Shown one piece after another: positions 44,895 through 53,480 of a stretch of 61,118 nucleotides of DNA. Each line of letters begins with the position of its first letter. The first letter of the stretch is position 1. Under the pieces are notes generated by a model, which did not search any database, was not told the origin of the DNA, and worked only from the letters and a program-made list of their open reading frames with translations. The stretch is taken from contig JAUIBR010000041.1 of the NCBI GenBank assembly GCA_030427705.1, positions 1-61,118 on the forward strand, given 5' to 3'. A program made the translations under genes and the position numbers. Origin of the DNA: a bacterium. GTDB lineage: Bacteria > Myxococcota_A > Bradymonadia > Bradymonadales > Bradymonadaceae.

Positions 44895-45715
44895 ATCTGT
44901 ATCTCCGGTTTCGCCTCTGTGGCTTCGTTAGGCGCCGCAGGCGGCGGAACCAGCTCGTTCAAGTCCATTCTGGGCGGAAACGCGGTCGGATTCAGAATCT
45001 CGTCCATCTCGCGATCGCGATTCTCAAGCGGGCCCAGGTACTTCGTGGGCCGGCCTGTCTTCGCTTCGACGTATTTCGACTCTGTATAGGGGAGCCAGAG
45101 CGCCGACATCAGTAGGCTTCGCAGTACCGGCGCGTTTTCGATGGATTTTCCATCAACATCGGCCTCCGGCGTTGCGGTCTGGAGCGTCAGGCGCACCGGC
45201 GGATGGTCTTGCGCGGCCGGGTCGGCAATCAACACCAGCGGGTTGAAGCCTTTGGCCGTTCGCTCGATATGCACGTGGACCGCTGGCTCCAAAGCCCCCG
45301 CGTTCGAAGACATCGTGGCAATCAGGCCTTCTGCATTCTTGCGCACGACAAACCCGATGTACATGCGTGCCGAACCGTCGGTCGCCGGTTCAAGGGTCGA
45401 CATCACCATCGTGATGCTCTTCCGGGTGGTCTCATCTGTTGATGCTCGCATCGCGTCCAACACCGCGTAGAGCGAGCGCCAGATACCCTCGATAGCCTGC
45501 GGATCATCAACTACCCAATGGTCGAATACCACTGCATCTTCCACTGGTGTTGCCGAAGACCGTGGCTTCCAATCTCGCCAGAAGTCGTGGTTTACAGGGT
45601 CGTCCAACCCCATCATTTTGCGGTCTGGCCGAGGCCCAGCTTCGGCAGTCGGGGCCGGCGACTGGGGGGTGGCACATCCCATCAAGAGCGTCAGCAAAAT
45701 GGCAAGGCGTTTCAA
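44891..45715 (-). CDS. Small lipoprotein of unknown function
   Basis: 274 residues. Lipobox LLMGC (Cys14) followed by a Pro/Ala-rich stretch. The centre has amphipathic strands, and the C-terminus is Pro-rich. It overlaps the upstream barrel gene by four bases and is the last gene of a three-gene minus-strand operon. No family recognised. Confidence 0.7.
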   Translation of the reverse strand: MKRLAILLTLLMGCATPQSPAPTAEAGPRPDRKMMGLDDPVNHDFWRDWKPRSSATPVEDAVVFDHWVVDDPQAIEGIWRSLYAVLDAMRASTDETTRKSITMVMSTLEPATDGSARMYIGFVVRKNAEGLIATMSSNAGALEPAVHVHIERTAKGFNPLVLIADPAAQDHPPVRLTLQTATPEADVDGKSIENAPVLRSLLMSALWLPYTESKYVEAKTGRPTKYLGPLENRDREMDEILNPTAFPPRMDLNELVPPPAAPNEATEAKPEIQI

Positions 45716-46806
45716 AATAGATATCCAATCGCGGTCATGACGGTCTGGCGTTGATATTCAGAGTCGGCGCCAAACTCGTCCAGGAACAGACTATAACGAA
45801 TCTCAAACTCCCAGCTCTCGTCGAAGAGCGGTCGCGCCACCGAGGCGACAAGAGAGTTGCGGTTATCTTCGTCAATAAAGGTAATCGCATCTAGGATGAC
45901 GGGATCGTCAAATGTGGTGCGCTGAACCTCGGCGTGTGCGGTGAGCAGAATCTCCCAAAACAGCGGCGCTGTGATCGTCAGCTCAAACGCATGGCGATTA
46001 AAGTTCTGACCGTAGGAGTTCGAGTCGTTAAGGATGTAGTAGTAAAGAAAGTCGACCACAACCGGGCCACGATATCCGATGGAAGCTGACGCCAGATGAA
46101 GCAAATCCCGTCGGTCGTTCTCTTGGTCCGGGACGACCTGGTCCCCATCGAGCTCGAAGCGCGGGGTGTCAAAGCCCCGGCGGGCCAGCGTGTATCCTAC
46201 CCCAGCGACAAAATCGTCTGTGAAGTTGTAGTTCAAGCGGCTGGTTCCCTCGAAGCTTGAGCTGCTGCTCTCGGCGGAGGGTTTGAACGCGAAATACCGG
46301 ACCGATGCACCGGCGCGCGCCGAGAAATCTCCGAAGGTCAGGTCGATGCCTCCGCCAATGGCGCCGCGATTATAGTCCCGGTCCGAGATTCGCTCGGTTC
46401 GATCCTTCACGTCGACGGACATGTAGATACCGAACACGTCCACAAATTGTTGGCGATAGCCCAGATACACCTGGGTCAGCAGTGTGTCCGCGTCGGCGAC
46501 CTCATAGAAGAACTTCCCGCCGTGATTTAGGTCGACAGTGATGTAAGCCCGCGGCATGGCACGGGTGGTCAGCGTGACGTTGGTGAAGTAGCGGGCCAAA
46601 AAGTCTGGCGTGGCCTCGTCTTCATTGCGAAGGGCGTTATTGTCGTGTTCGACGCCTGCGCGCACCGACCCATCAATGATGGTGTCCTGGGCCGAGGCGA
46701 AGCTCGGCACCAGGATCATGAATAGCAGTAAACTAGCGGATTTCAGGCGTTCCGTTGACGTACGCCGTGCCAAAGAAGTTGGCGATATCCGTTTGTGCCT
46801 GCGCAT
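45712..46806 (-). CDS. Outer-membrane beta-barrel protein
   Basis: The barrel part has many short amphipathic strands and ends in GYLF, typical of outer-membrane barrels. A signal peptide (LKSASLLLFMILVPSFASAQ) is clear, but the start is uncertain. The ATG at 46806 lies 74 bases inside the end of the hydrolase gene and gives a long basic n-region. A CTG at 46746 would give a neat signal peptide but is a rare start. The barrel may be the channel for neighbouring lipoproteins; function unknown. Confidence 0.7.
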   Translation of the reverse strand: MRRHKRISPTSLARRTSTERLKSASLLLFMILVPSFASAQDTIIDGSVRAGVEHDNNALRNEDEATPDFLARYFTNVTLTTRAMPRAYITVDLNHGGKFFYEVADADTLLTQVYLGYRQQFVDVFGIYMSVDVKDRTERISDRDYNRGAIGGGIDLTFGDFSARAGASVRYFAFKPSAESSSSSFEGTSRLNYNFTDDFVAGVGYTLARRGFDTPRFELDGDQVVPDQENDRRDLLHLASASIGYRGPVVVDFLYYYILNDSNSYGQNFNRHAFELTITAPLFWEILLTAHAEVQRTTFDDPVILDAITFIDEDNRNSLVASVARPLFDESWEFEIRYSLFLDEFGADSEYQRQTVMTAIGYLF

Positions 46807-49231
46807 CTCGGAACGCGACAAAGTGTCCATCGTAGCCGTCCGGCATGTACTGACGTCCTGCCACTGTATATTGGACCGTGTCGTGCGTCACGTTGCCACT
46901 AAACGGCGCCATGCCGGTCGGCACTCGGGCAATCGGGTCAGGCATCGGCTCGATATACGTGGCGCGCAGGGCCACTGCGAGGGCGTTGAGTCCGGTCGGC
47001 GGCGTATACGTGTCGCCGATCCCATTCGTGTGAAAGATATTCTTTGGATACGTGACGCCCATGACCGGAGCGACACCCATCGGCGCTGCGAAGTTGATTG
47101 GATCAACTGGGTCAAAGAACGCCTGGAGGATGCTCAACACAGGGTGGTTAACGTCTGCACGCGAGTCCTGAAGGGCCACCTTCACCGCCGTCAGCGAATT
47201 GATAGGCGTTGTCTTGCCAACCAACGCCAACGTCAAGCCGCCGCCTGCGCCTGACAAAACGCCACCACGGCTGGTCGGGTCAAACGGAAGCGCCAATGGC
47301 CCGGTGGTCCCGCCCTGCGAGTGTCCAAAGAAGTAGATATGCGCAGGGTCAATATTGAGGTCTTCGCCAGTTGGGGAGTTCGCGGCTGGGATTTGCAGGT
47401 TCTCTAGCCAAGCGGTAATCGCGTGGATATCCGCGCCGCCCTGCAGGAAGTTACCCATCGCTGCGTCCGGATTGGCGTAGTTGAAGACCAACTCGTTCGG
47501 GTGGATATCGCTGCCGTTTCGGCGCGTGTCGTGTTGCACCTGCTCCCAGCCAATCGTGACGAACTGTGCGGGCGTTCCATCAACATCGATATCCGAGACG
47601 AGGTCCGCGATATCACCGATTCCGCTGCGTGCGTTCCCGCCGGTACCGTGCGCGTAAATGATGACGGGCCATCCGTTCGCCGGCATTGTCGCCTTGGGTA
47701 CGGTCATGGCCATGCAGACATCTTCACGTCGCTGGACGGTCGCGGTGGTCATGCCACCTTCCATAAGATACGGCGCGTCGCCTTGTTGGAAGATCGGCAG
47801 CGAGAGTTTGCCCTGGATCTCGTGGTAGGCGGTCGAGACGTCGAAACATCCACGAACATGCTCGTCGCCTTGAAGACCGTCATCGCACGGAGAAACGGCC
47901 TGACCATCACACAACGTCAATTCGGACTCGGTTGCCGCTTCGCCACGAGCTGCGGTGGCGAGCGCTTGTGATTGCGCCCATGGATTGCCGGTGGTGACCA
48001 CGCTGGCCACGGCGACATTGCCAGCAACTGGCTTGTCCGTCTGGGTGTCATCGGCCAACCAGTCGCGCAGCGGCGCGTACTTGTCCCAAGCCTCACCGGC
48101 TGCGCCATCTGGCCTTGTGTCACCCATCATCGCCGCAAAGTCGTCGTCACGACCCAGTGGGGTTCCATCTGCGTCTTGGACGGTGTTCAGGATGACAAAC
48201 GCGTAGGTTGTGTCCGGTGCAAGCGGGCGCCCCCAGAGCGGACGAAGCAAGGCGAAGTTCTTGCAGATGTACTGATTTCCACCGCTGCTGGCAGCCCATC
48301 GCAGGGATGTTCGGCGGCCGTAGTCCGGGCTGTTGGGATCGATATCGAAGATGAACACGTTCTGCGTTCCATCTTCCACCGATACCGTGTCGAAGTTCAC
48401 CGGCTTGCTGAAGCGGAAATAGGTTGCGCTGTTGAGGCCGAACCCGTCTTGGCTAGCCTCGGCCGCATCGATGTACGTTTCGACAATATCGAAGCCAACG
48501 ATGCCTGGTCCTGGCGTCGGGTGTCCGGACAAATCAGGGTGACCGTTAGCGTCCAATCGAATGTCGTTCGGATAGGGCAGGCGATAGAACTCGGTCACGT
48601 CGCCTTCGGGAAGTTCGAAGTAGGCGCGGAACGGACCATCGTCTTCCTCTTCAGCGCATTCCACGCCAGCCCAAGGGATCGGAAGGCCAATCGGACCAGC
48701 GAGGCATACGGTTCCACCTTCTGGATTGGTCGGGTCTGCAGCGCAGTTCAACCCAGCGTAGCATTCCGAGCTATCTTCACACGCCGCGCCAAGGTCGATG
48801 GTTCCACGCTCCGAGCAAAAGCCCGAAAACCCACGTGGAGCACAAACGAGCCCGGGCAAACAATCCGAGGTGCCGCCACAACCATCACCGGCTTCAGATT
48901 CACCACCTTGAAGGCAGACGCTAGTCAGTGAATCGCAGAAGAGCCCTTCGGCGCATTCTCCAGTCAGTCGGCAGGGTGCGCCCTCGGCTGTATCGCCGGT
49001 GAAAGCACATACACTTTCCACACACGCAAGTCCGTCCCGACAAACCGTCGTTTCACCATCACATTCCTCACCGACACCAGCGCCCGTCGGGATGACGTTG
49101 TTGGTATTATTGAGGTTGTTGGTGTTGTTTACGTTATTGAGATTGTTCCCACGATTGGGATCGATTTCGGATTCTTCGCATGCCAGCGCAAGGGTTGCGA
49201 CGCACGCCAGCAACAAGAGATTTCTCTTCAT
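46733..49231 (-). CDS. Alpha/beta-hydrolase lipoprotein with Cys-rich N-terminus
   Basis: 832 residues. Lipobox ALAC (Cys18), NN-x linker (29-45), then Cys-rich units (about 55-175). The C-terminal half has the hydrolase oxyanion motif HGTGG (near 525), the nucleophile elbow GHSQGG (near 634) and a catalytic-type His in YDGHFVAF (near 803). The middle region (about 190-330) resembles the N-terminal part of bacterial virulence-factor lipases. It is probably a surface lipase or esterase; substrate not known. It leads the three-gene operon. Confidence 0.82.
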   Translation of the reverse strand: MKRNLLLLACVATLALACEESEIDPNRGNNLNNVNNTNNLNNTNNVIPTGAGVGEECDGETTVCRDGLACVESVCAFTGDTAEGAPCRLTGECAEGLFCDSLTSVCLQGGESEAGDGCGGTSDCLPGLVCAPRGFSGFCSERGTIDLGAACEDSSECYAGLNCAADPTNPEGGTVCLAGPIGLPIPWAGVECAEEEDDGPFRAYFELPEGDVTEFYRLPYPNDIRLDANGHPDLSGHPTPGPGIVGFDIVETYIDAAEASQDGFGLNSATYFRFSKPVNFDTVSVEDGTQNVFIFDIDPNSPDYGRRTSLRWAASSGGNQYICKNFALLRPLWGRPLAPDTTYAFVILNTVQDADGTPLGRDDDFAAMMGDTRPDGAAGEAWDKYAPLRDWLADDTQTDKPVAGNVAVASVVTTGNPWAQSQALATAARGEAATESELTLCDGQAVSPCDDGLQGDEHVRGCFDVSTAYHEIQGKLSLPIFQQGDAPYLMEGGMTTATVQRREDVCMAMTVPKATMPANGWPVIIYAHGTGGNARSGIGDIADLVSDIDVDGTPAQFVTIGWEQVQHDTRRNGSDIHPNELVFNYANPDAAMGNFLQGGADIHAITAWLENLQIPAANSPTGEDLNIDPAHIYFFGHSQGGTTGPLALPFDPTSRGGVLSGAGGGLTLALVGKTTPINSLTAVKVALQDSRADVNHPVLSILQAFFDPVDPINFAAPMGVAPVMGVTYPKNIFHTNGIGDTYTPPTGLNALAVALRATYIEPMPDPIARVPTGMAPFSGNVTHDTVQYTVAGRQYMPDGYDGHFVAFRDAQAQTDIANFFGTAYVNGTPEIR
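49097..49147 (-). repeat. NN-x linker repeat in the hydrolase lipoprotein
   Basis: Six NN-x units (NN-L, NN-V, NN-T) after the lipobox, encoded by imperfect AAC/AAT repeats on the minus strand. Confidence 0.65.
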
Positions 49232-49294
49232 TTTTCAAACTCTAAGTGGGTTTTTGCAGTTGCTATCTTACCCATCACCGATCTGAATTCAATC

Positions 49295-50488
49295 TCAACG
49301 ACACATCGTCCGTAACGCCGAGATATCTTGGTGACATTTGGCACATGGGGTGGGGTTGGCTGCCAGAAGCGTACCGCAGTTCAGTGCGAACTCGGGCGGA
49401 TGTGGATTGATGCCCGTGTGACACGAGATGCAATCGTTCTCGACGTGACATGAGGCGCATTCGTCAATGTTTCGACGGGCCATGATGCCGTGATTGTTGG
49501 CCATCGAGCCGTCTAGCCAACCGGGGGGATGGAACTGCGCTCGTGGCGGTGGCGATGCGCCCACCTGCATCGTAACTTTGCTGCGGACATGGCAGGTGGT
49601 GCAAAAGTTGTCGACGGTGTGACAGTCTGTGCAGTTGCCCATGTCCGCGCGGGCATCGATGGCATGCATCACGATGTAGTTGGGGACGTGCACTGTGTAC
49701 GGTTTAGCGACCTGTTCGGTGTGACAGTCGGCGCAATCCGTCTCGCGGTGGCAGCTAGCGCACTCATTCGGTGAACTCTTGGCCATCGGCCCGTGCCGCT
49801 TCTTCCAATCCACGTCATGATTGTCTGGTTTCAACGTCTGAGCGACGCCGTTGACTTTGAAGGTCGTCCGAACCCGTTTGGTCTTGTCGTCCGTCGGGTG
49901 ACACGACGAGCACGTGGCCGAAGCAATGCTGTCATTATGGCAGGTATTGCAGGACGTCATGCTCGGCATCGTGGCCTTCGCGGTGTGACAGGATAGACAT
50001 CCAGCATCCGAATTGGTCGAGACTTGGACATGCTTGGAGTGGTCGAATCTCAGGTTCGCAGCAGGCCGCTTTAGAATCATCGGAGCCGGCCGAACTGCGC
50101 GCCAATCCTTTGGTGCGGAGACCTCGGCGACGACCGAATACCCAACATGACATCCACCGCAGTCTTTTAGCTTGAGTTTGGCCGTGCCCTTTTCGCCATG
50201 GCACCCCGCACATGCGGTCATCGGCGGTGTTAACACGTCTGTCGCCCGGTTAGATGTGGTCGCCCCCTGATGACAGCTGATACAGGATTGGCCAGCGTGT
50301 TTGGCGTGGTCGAAACGAATCTGCGTGGATTTTGGATAGACGACGGGTGACACGGACTGCGCCGCCGGCGGCTTCGTGTCTTGCGACATCACAAGCGCGC
50401 TAAAGCACACCGACACCACCGCGAGCGCAATCGCGAATCGCTGCCGACGAACGCGTTGACGTCTTGCTCTGGACCGCACTACGGCCAT
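49295..50488 (-). CDS. Thirteen-haem c-type cytochrome
   Basis: 397 residues with thirteen CxxCH haem-binding motifs (CISCH, CAGCH, CGGCH, CLSCH, CNTCH, CSSCH, CASCH, CADCH, CTDCH, CTTCH, CASCH, CISCH, CAKCH). The N-terminus has a basic region and one hydrophobic stretch, an uncleaved or poorly defined signal, so it acts in the periplasm. Many free His residues could serve as distal ligands. It overlaps the barrel gene by ten bases. High haem density (about one per 30 residues) suggests a wire-like electron carrier such as MtrA or OmcS-type proteins. Redox partners are unknown. Confidence 0.92.
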   Translation of the reverse strand: MAVVRSRARRQRVRRQRFAIALAVVSVCFSALVMSQDTKPPAAQSVSPVVYPKSTQIRFDHAKHAGQSCISCHQGATTSNRATDVLTPPMTACAGCHGEKGTAKLKLKDCGGCHVGYSVVAEVSAPKDWRAVRPAPMILKRPAANLRFDHSKHVQVSTNSDAGCLSCHTAKATMPSMTSCNTCHNDSIASATCSSCHPTDDKTKRVRTTFKVNGVAQTLKPDNHDVDWKKRHGPMAKSSPNECASCHRETDCADCHTEQVAKPYTVHVPNYIVMHAIDARADMGNCTDCHTVDNFCTTCHVRSKVTMQVGASPPPRAQFHPPGWLDGSMANNHGIMARRNIDECASCHVENDCISCHTGINPHPPEFALNCGTLLAANPTPCAKCHQDISALRTMCR

Positions 50489-51888
50489 GCTTCGACCTCA
50501 TACACTACGTAAAATCGCGAGTTTCCGCCGATATCAGATGAGTGGCTCAACTCGACCATCGCCGCCAATTCCCCAATCTGGGTGGGCCAGTCAAAACGAA
50601 AGACCCCGGTGATCGCGCCGGAGTCCTCGCGTCGCCAGTTCGATGTAGACGCATAGAGTCCGAGTCCACGCAATGTGACGCGAGACTCGCGTAAGCCCGG
50701 AGTATTCGCTGAAACCGATGAATCCAACAGAAGTTGGTCTCCGCCATACGAGCCTTCTTTCGTGGTCTGCCCACTGAAAAACGTGCGCCATTTCAGCTGG
50801 TATCCCCACGGAAATACCTCGGACGAATGGCCGAGCCCTGCACCGTACGCGGTCTCGTCCTCTGGGGCGGCGCCCCAATCCCAAGAGTCCGCATCGCCAT
50901 GGTAAATGCGGCCCCAGGTGCGAAACTCAAACGAGGTTCGAAGCGCGGCGACGGGATGTTGATACGTCAGAAATGCGCCCTGCCTGGGCTGGGCGCCAAA
51001 GATATTCCAGATACTGCCGGAGTCGAACCAGGGAACTCGATGTTCCACGCCCATTGAGACCACAGACTCCCACGGAGCCACTCGCCAGGCGAGCTGGGCA
51101 CGACCGTTGTCGATAGTCTTCAGGAGCACGTTGTATGAGGACTGCGCGCTGATGTTCAGGTCCCTGTAGATATTGCCGGCTGCGGCAACGCCGAATCGTT
51201 CTTCGCCGACGGCGTTTTCGTCGCTATAGGCCTCAGACGGCTGGAGATCGTAGTCGCGACGCGTGTACGCAAAATCAAACGACGCGTCCGAATGGCTGAG
51301 CCCGGCGCGCCCGCCAACCAACCATGTCCCATCAGCCTCAGCGAAATCTGAGTCGAATCCGACCCCTTGAACGTCGTAAGCGTCGGGGTCGATGTCGCTG
51401 CCTTCGAACTGTACATCACGTCCCCCAAAGGCCTCGATTAGACCACGGATTCCCGGCGCCAGTCGTGGCTTGTACGTGACCGTGGCTCCGTCGAAGTCGC
51501 GCATTCCCAACGAGCTAACTTGAAACTGTCGTCCGGCCCGCACGCGCATCTCGTCCCACGGGTTGTATTCGACGTACGCCGAATCCAGCACGATGTAGTT
51601 CCACCAGATCCCCTGGTCTTCTTCTAGCCGCAGTTCGCGGGTCAGGCCGAAATCGGTGAAGTATCGGACGCCGACATGCCCGTTGACTGCGCCGGTTCTA
51701 GAGCCGGTGGCATCGTAAACAGATAAGGATAGCCGCTGCTGGAATGTCCTCTGGGCGTCCAGGGTGCCGTCAAATCGAGGCACCTGCGTCACCCGTCCCT
51801 GGGTCTGGCTGTGGACACGATATGACTGTGCCCAAGCCGACGTCGGCAGAGAGACGAAAATCAGAATGACGAAGATTCGCTGCAGCAA
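50479..51888 (-). CDS. Outer-membrane barrel protein paired with the 13-haem cytochrome
   Basis: 469 residues. Signal peptide (MLQRIFVILIFVSLPTSAWAQ) followed by many amphipathic strands with aromatic girdles (for example AYVEYNPWDEMRVRAGRQF). The start is TTG at 51888; no strong ribosome-binding site is seen. The cytochrome gene follows with a ten-base overlap. A barrel next to a multihaem cytochrome is the layout of porin-cytochrome conduits (MtrAB type), though this barrel is shorter than MtrB and no sequence match is claimed. Confidence 0.8.
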   Translation of the reverse strand: MLQRIFVILIFVSLPTSAWAQSYRVHSQTQGRVTQVPRFDGTLDAQRTFQQRLSLSVYDATGSRTGAVNGHVGVRYFTDFGLTRELRLEEDQGIWWNYIVLDSAYVEYNPWDEMRVRAGRQFQVSSLGMRDFDGATVTYKPRLAPGIRGLIEAFGGRDVQFEGSDIDPDAYDVQGVGFDSDFAEADGTWLVGGRAGLSHSDASFDFAYTRRDYDLQPSEAYSDENAVGEERFGVAAAGNIYRDLNISAQSSYNVLLKTIDNGRAQLAWRVAPWESVVSMGVEHRVPWFDSGSIWNIFGAQPRQGAFLTYQHPVAALRTSFEFRTWGRIYHGDADSWDWGAAPEDETAYGAGLGHSSEVFPWGYQLKWRTFFSGQTTKEGSYGGDQLLLDSSVSANTPGLRESRVTLRGLGLYASTSNWRREDSGAITGVFRFDWPTQIGELAAMVELSHSSDIGGNSRFYVVYEVEAWP

Positions 51889-51915
51889 TGTTTTTCATTC
51901 TCGACAGGAGGCCGA

Positions 51916-51943
51916 AGTATACCGATGCTGAGACTATATCCAA
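51916..51943 (-). promoter_or_regulatory. Candidate promoter of the barrel-cytochrome operon
   Basis: On the minus strand, TATACT (51921 down to 51916, five of six consensus) with TTGGAT (51943-51938, three of six) 16 bases upstream. It would start transcription about 20 bases before the TTG. Pattern only. Confidence 0.3.
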
Positions 51944-52002
51944 ACGCGTAAAACCTGAGGATTCTACAAGTTGCTATGTAACTTCTTCATGACTGTGAAA
52001 AA

Positions 52003-52020
52003 GTTGCGTACCCACGCAAC
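52003..52020. promoter_or_regulatory. Perfect palindrome upstream of the pilus operon, candidate activator site
   Basis: GTTGCGT (52003-52009), ACCC spacer, ACGCAAC (52014-52020). Its centre is about 100 bases upstream of the start expected from the sigma-54 promoter at 52086. This is the range for an enhancer-binding activator such as a PilR-type protein. A degenerate copy (GTGCGC-n4-TGCG) follows at about 52022-52035. Confidence 0.55.
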
Positions 52021-52085
52021 CGTGCGCAAAATGCGATCACGTGTAGTTTTGCGGCCTTCGGGGGCTTCGAAAAAGATCCGAAGGC

Positions 52086-52101
52086 TGGAACAGCATTTGC
52101 T
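52086..52101 (+). promoter_or_regulatory. Sigma-54 (RpoN) promoter of the minor-pilin operon
   Basis: TGGAAC-n5-TTGCT at 52086-52101 matches the -24/-12 consensus TGGCAC-n5-TTGCW at ten of eleven informative positions. GG (52087-52088) and GC (52099-52100) are separated by exactly ten bases. Transcription from about 52112 excludes an ATG at 52108 and supports ATG 52138 as the first start. Pilin genes are often sigma-54 dependent in other bacteria. Confidence 0.8.
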
Positions 52102-52137
52102 TAGATAATGGCCGGAAACGCCTCCACAGGATACGAG

Positions 52138-52833
52138 ATGACACGGAAACCCAAGCTTCTGGACGGCCGCGCACGTGGTGTGACTTTGATCGAACTGATC
52201 GTCGTCATCGCCTTGATCGGTGTGATGGCGGCAATCGGCGGACCCGCTGTTTTCCGCGCGGTCGACCGGTCGAATGCGAAAGCGACCGCTCGAGAAATCG
52301 CCAACGCATTTCGATACGCCCGAGCCCAAGCGACCACGCGAGGCGAACCACTTTGGGTATCCATCGATACCGGAACAGGCCCCAACGACCGTGGCACGAT
52401 TCGTGTCGCCCGGATGTGGAACGCGGCAAATCCCGCTCCACGTAGCTGCCGTGAATTCAACGCTGCAGACATCAACTTCAACAATACATGCGGCGAAGTA
52501 GCCAACCGCAGCTGTGTGTATGAGCTCGATATCAACACGCTGTCCGGTCAACAGTACCTGCGCGTGCGCGATCCCGGAGCGGGTGTGTTCTGCTTCTCGC
52601 CAGATGGTCGTGTGTTGACCGAGTCCGGTCGTCCGCTGCCGCAAGGCGATTTGTGTGCGGGTGAGTCTTTCGCGGTTTATACGTCAGATTTTGATACGTC
52701 GCTTCCTGGCGCAGCTACCGAATGCATCACCGCAGATGTGGACGAGCGACTCAACCAAAGAATCGATCGCCAAACGGTCAAGATGTACAAGATTACCGTG
52801 CCCTTCAATGGCGCGACGAAGGTGGAGCAGTAA
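52138..52833 (+). CDS. Minor pilin/pseudopilin, FimT/GspH-type
   Basis: 231 residues from the ATG at 52138 (AGGA upstream). The prepilin-peptidase site is RARG before VTLIELIVVIALIGVMAAI, with the essential Glu5 of the mature helix; the +1 residue is Val instead of Phe. The globular part holds several Cys. It probably primes or caps the type IV pilus, the FimU role. First gene of the minor-pilin operon. Confidence 0.88.
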   Translation: MTRKPKLLDGRARGVTLIELIVVIALIGVMAAIGGPAVFRAVDRSNAKATAREIANAFRYARAQATTRGEPLWVSIDTGTGPNDRGTIRVARMWNAANPAPRSCREFNAADINFNNTCGEVANRSCVYELDINTLSGQQYLRVRDPGAGVFCFSPDGRVLTESGRPLPQGDLCAGESFAVYTSDFDTSLPGAATECITADVDERLNQRIDRQTVKMYKITVPFNGATKVEQ

Positions 52834-52835
52834 CG

Positions 52836-53480
52836 ATGTTGACACGATTGCGCCGCGCCAAGGGGTTCACGCTGATGGAGGTCATGATTTCGATCGTGAT
52901 TATCACTATCGCGTTCTTCGCTGTGCTCGCTACGCAGGGCACTGCCCTGGATGGATACTCATCGACGAAAGATCTCACGGGCTCATCGGATGTGGCCCGT
53001 GCAGTCATCGAGCAAATGCAGCTTGAAGGTAGCGGCTGGAAATCCGGCAGTTTTGACTCAGGTGTGCCCGTTCCGTACGTCGCGACCGACGCACCTTATA
53101 AGTACGATTCATTGCTCAAAGCCGTTCAGGGCAATGGTTGGGCGGCTTGGACAAGCCTCAATGACGACCCAAAAGACGCCCGGGGCGCCTCCGGCGCGGC
53201 GGTGCCCGGCCGATATTGCATCTACGCCCGAGGAGACTACCTCGAGATGGACACCGAAGACGTCAACTCCTACGACGATACGACCAACGACTTCCTTGGT
53301 TCGCCCATTTTCCAAGCTCAAGTAGTTGTGGTTTACCCGGGACCCAATGGAAACCTGACGGATTGCACAACTCTGGATACGACGCTCTTTGCGCCCGATG
53401 ACACGACGCTTCTTGAGGCTACCGGCCTTCGCGCAAGTTACTTCGGTACCGTGGTGGTTCGACGGGAGTACGCAATATGA
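52836..53480 (+). CDS. pilV: Minor pilin PilV-like
   Basis: 214 residues from ATG 52836, two bases after the previous stop. Cleavage site KG before FTLMEVMISIVIITIAFFAVLATQ with Glu5. The remaining beta-rich domain is acidic. The position between the FimT-like and PilW-like genes supports PilV. An in-frame upstream extension is ignored because it lacks the signal. Confidence 0.85.
   Translation: MLTRLRRAKGFTLMEVMISIVIITIAFFAVLATQGTALDGYSSTKDLTGSSDVARAVIEQMQLEGSGWKSGSFDSGVPVPYVATDAPYKYDSLLKAVQGNGWAAWTSLNDDPKDARGASGAAVPGRYCIYARGDYLEMDTEDVNSYDDTTNDFLGSPIFQAQVVVVYPGPNGNLTDCTTLDTTLFAPDDTTLLEATGLRASYFGTVVVRREYAI

Noticed and set aside
52108-52110. ATG at 52108 as the start of the first pilin gene
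   Set aside because: It lies at or before the start expected from the sigma-54 promoter, and the ATG at 52138 gives a compact class III signal peptide.
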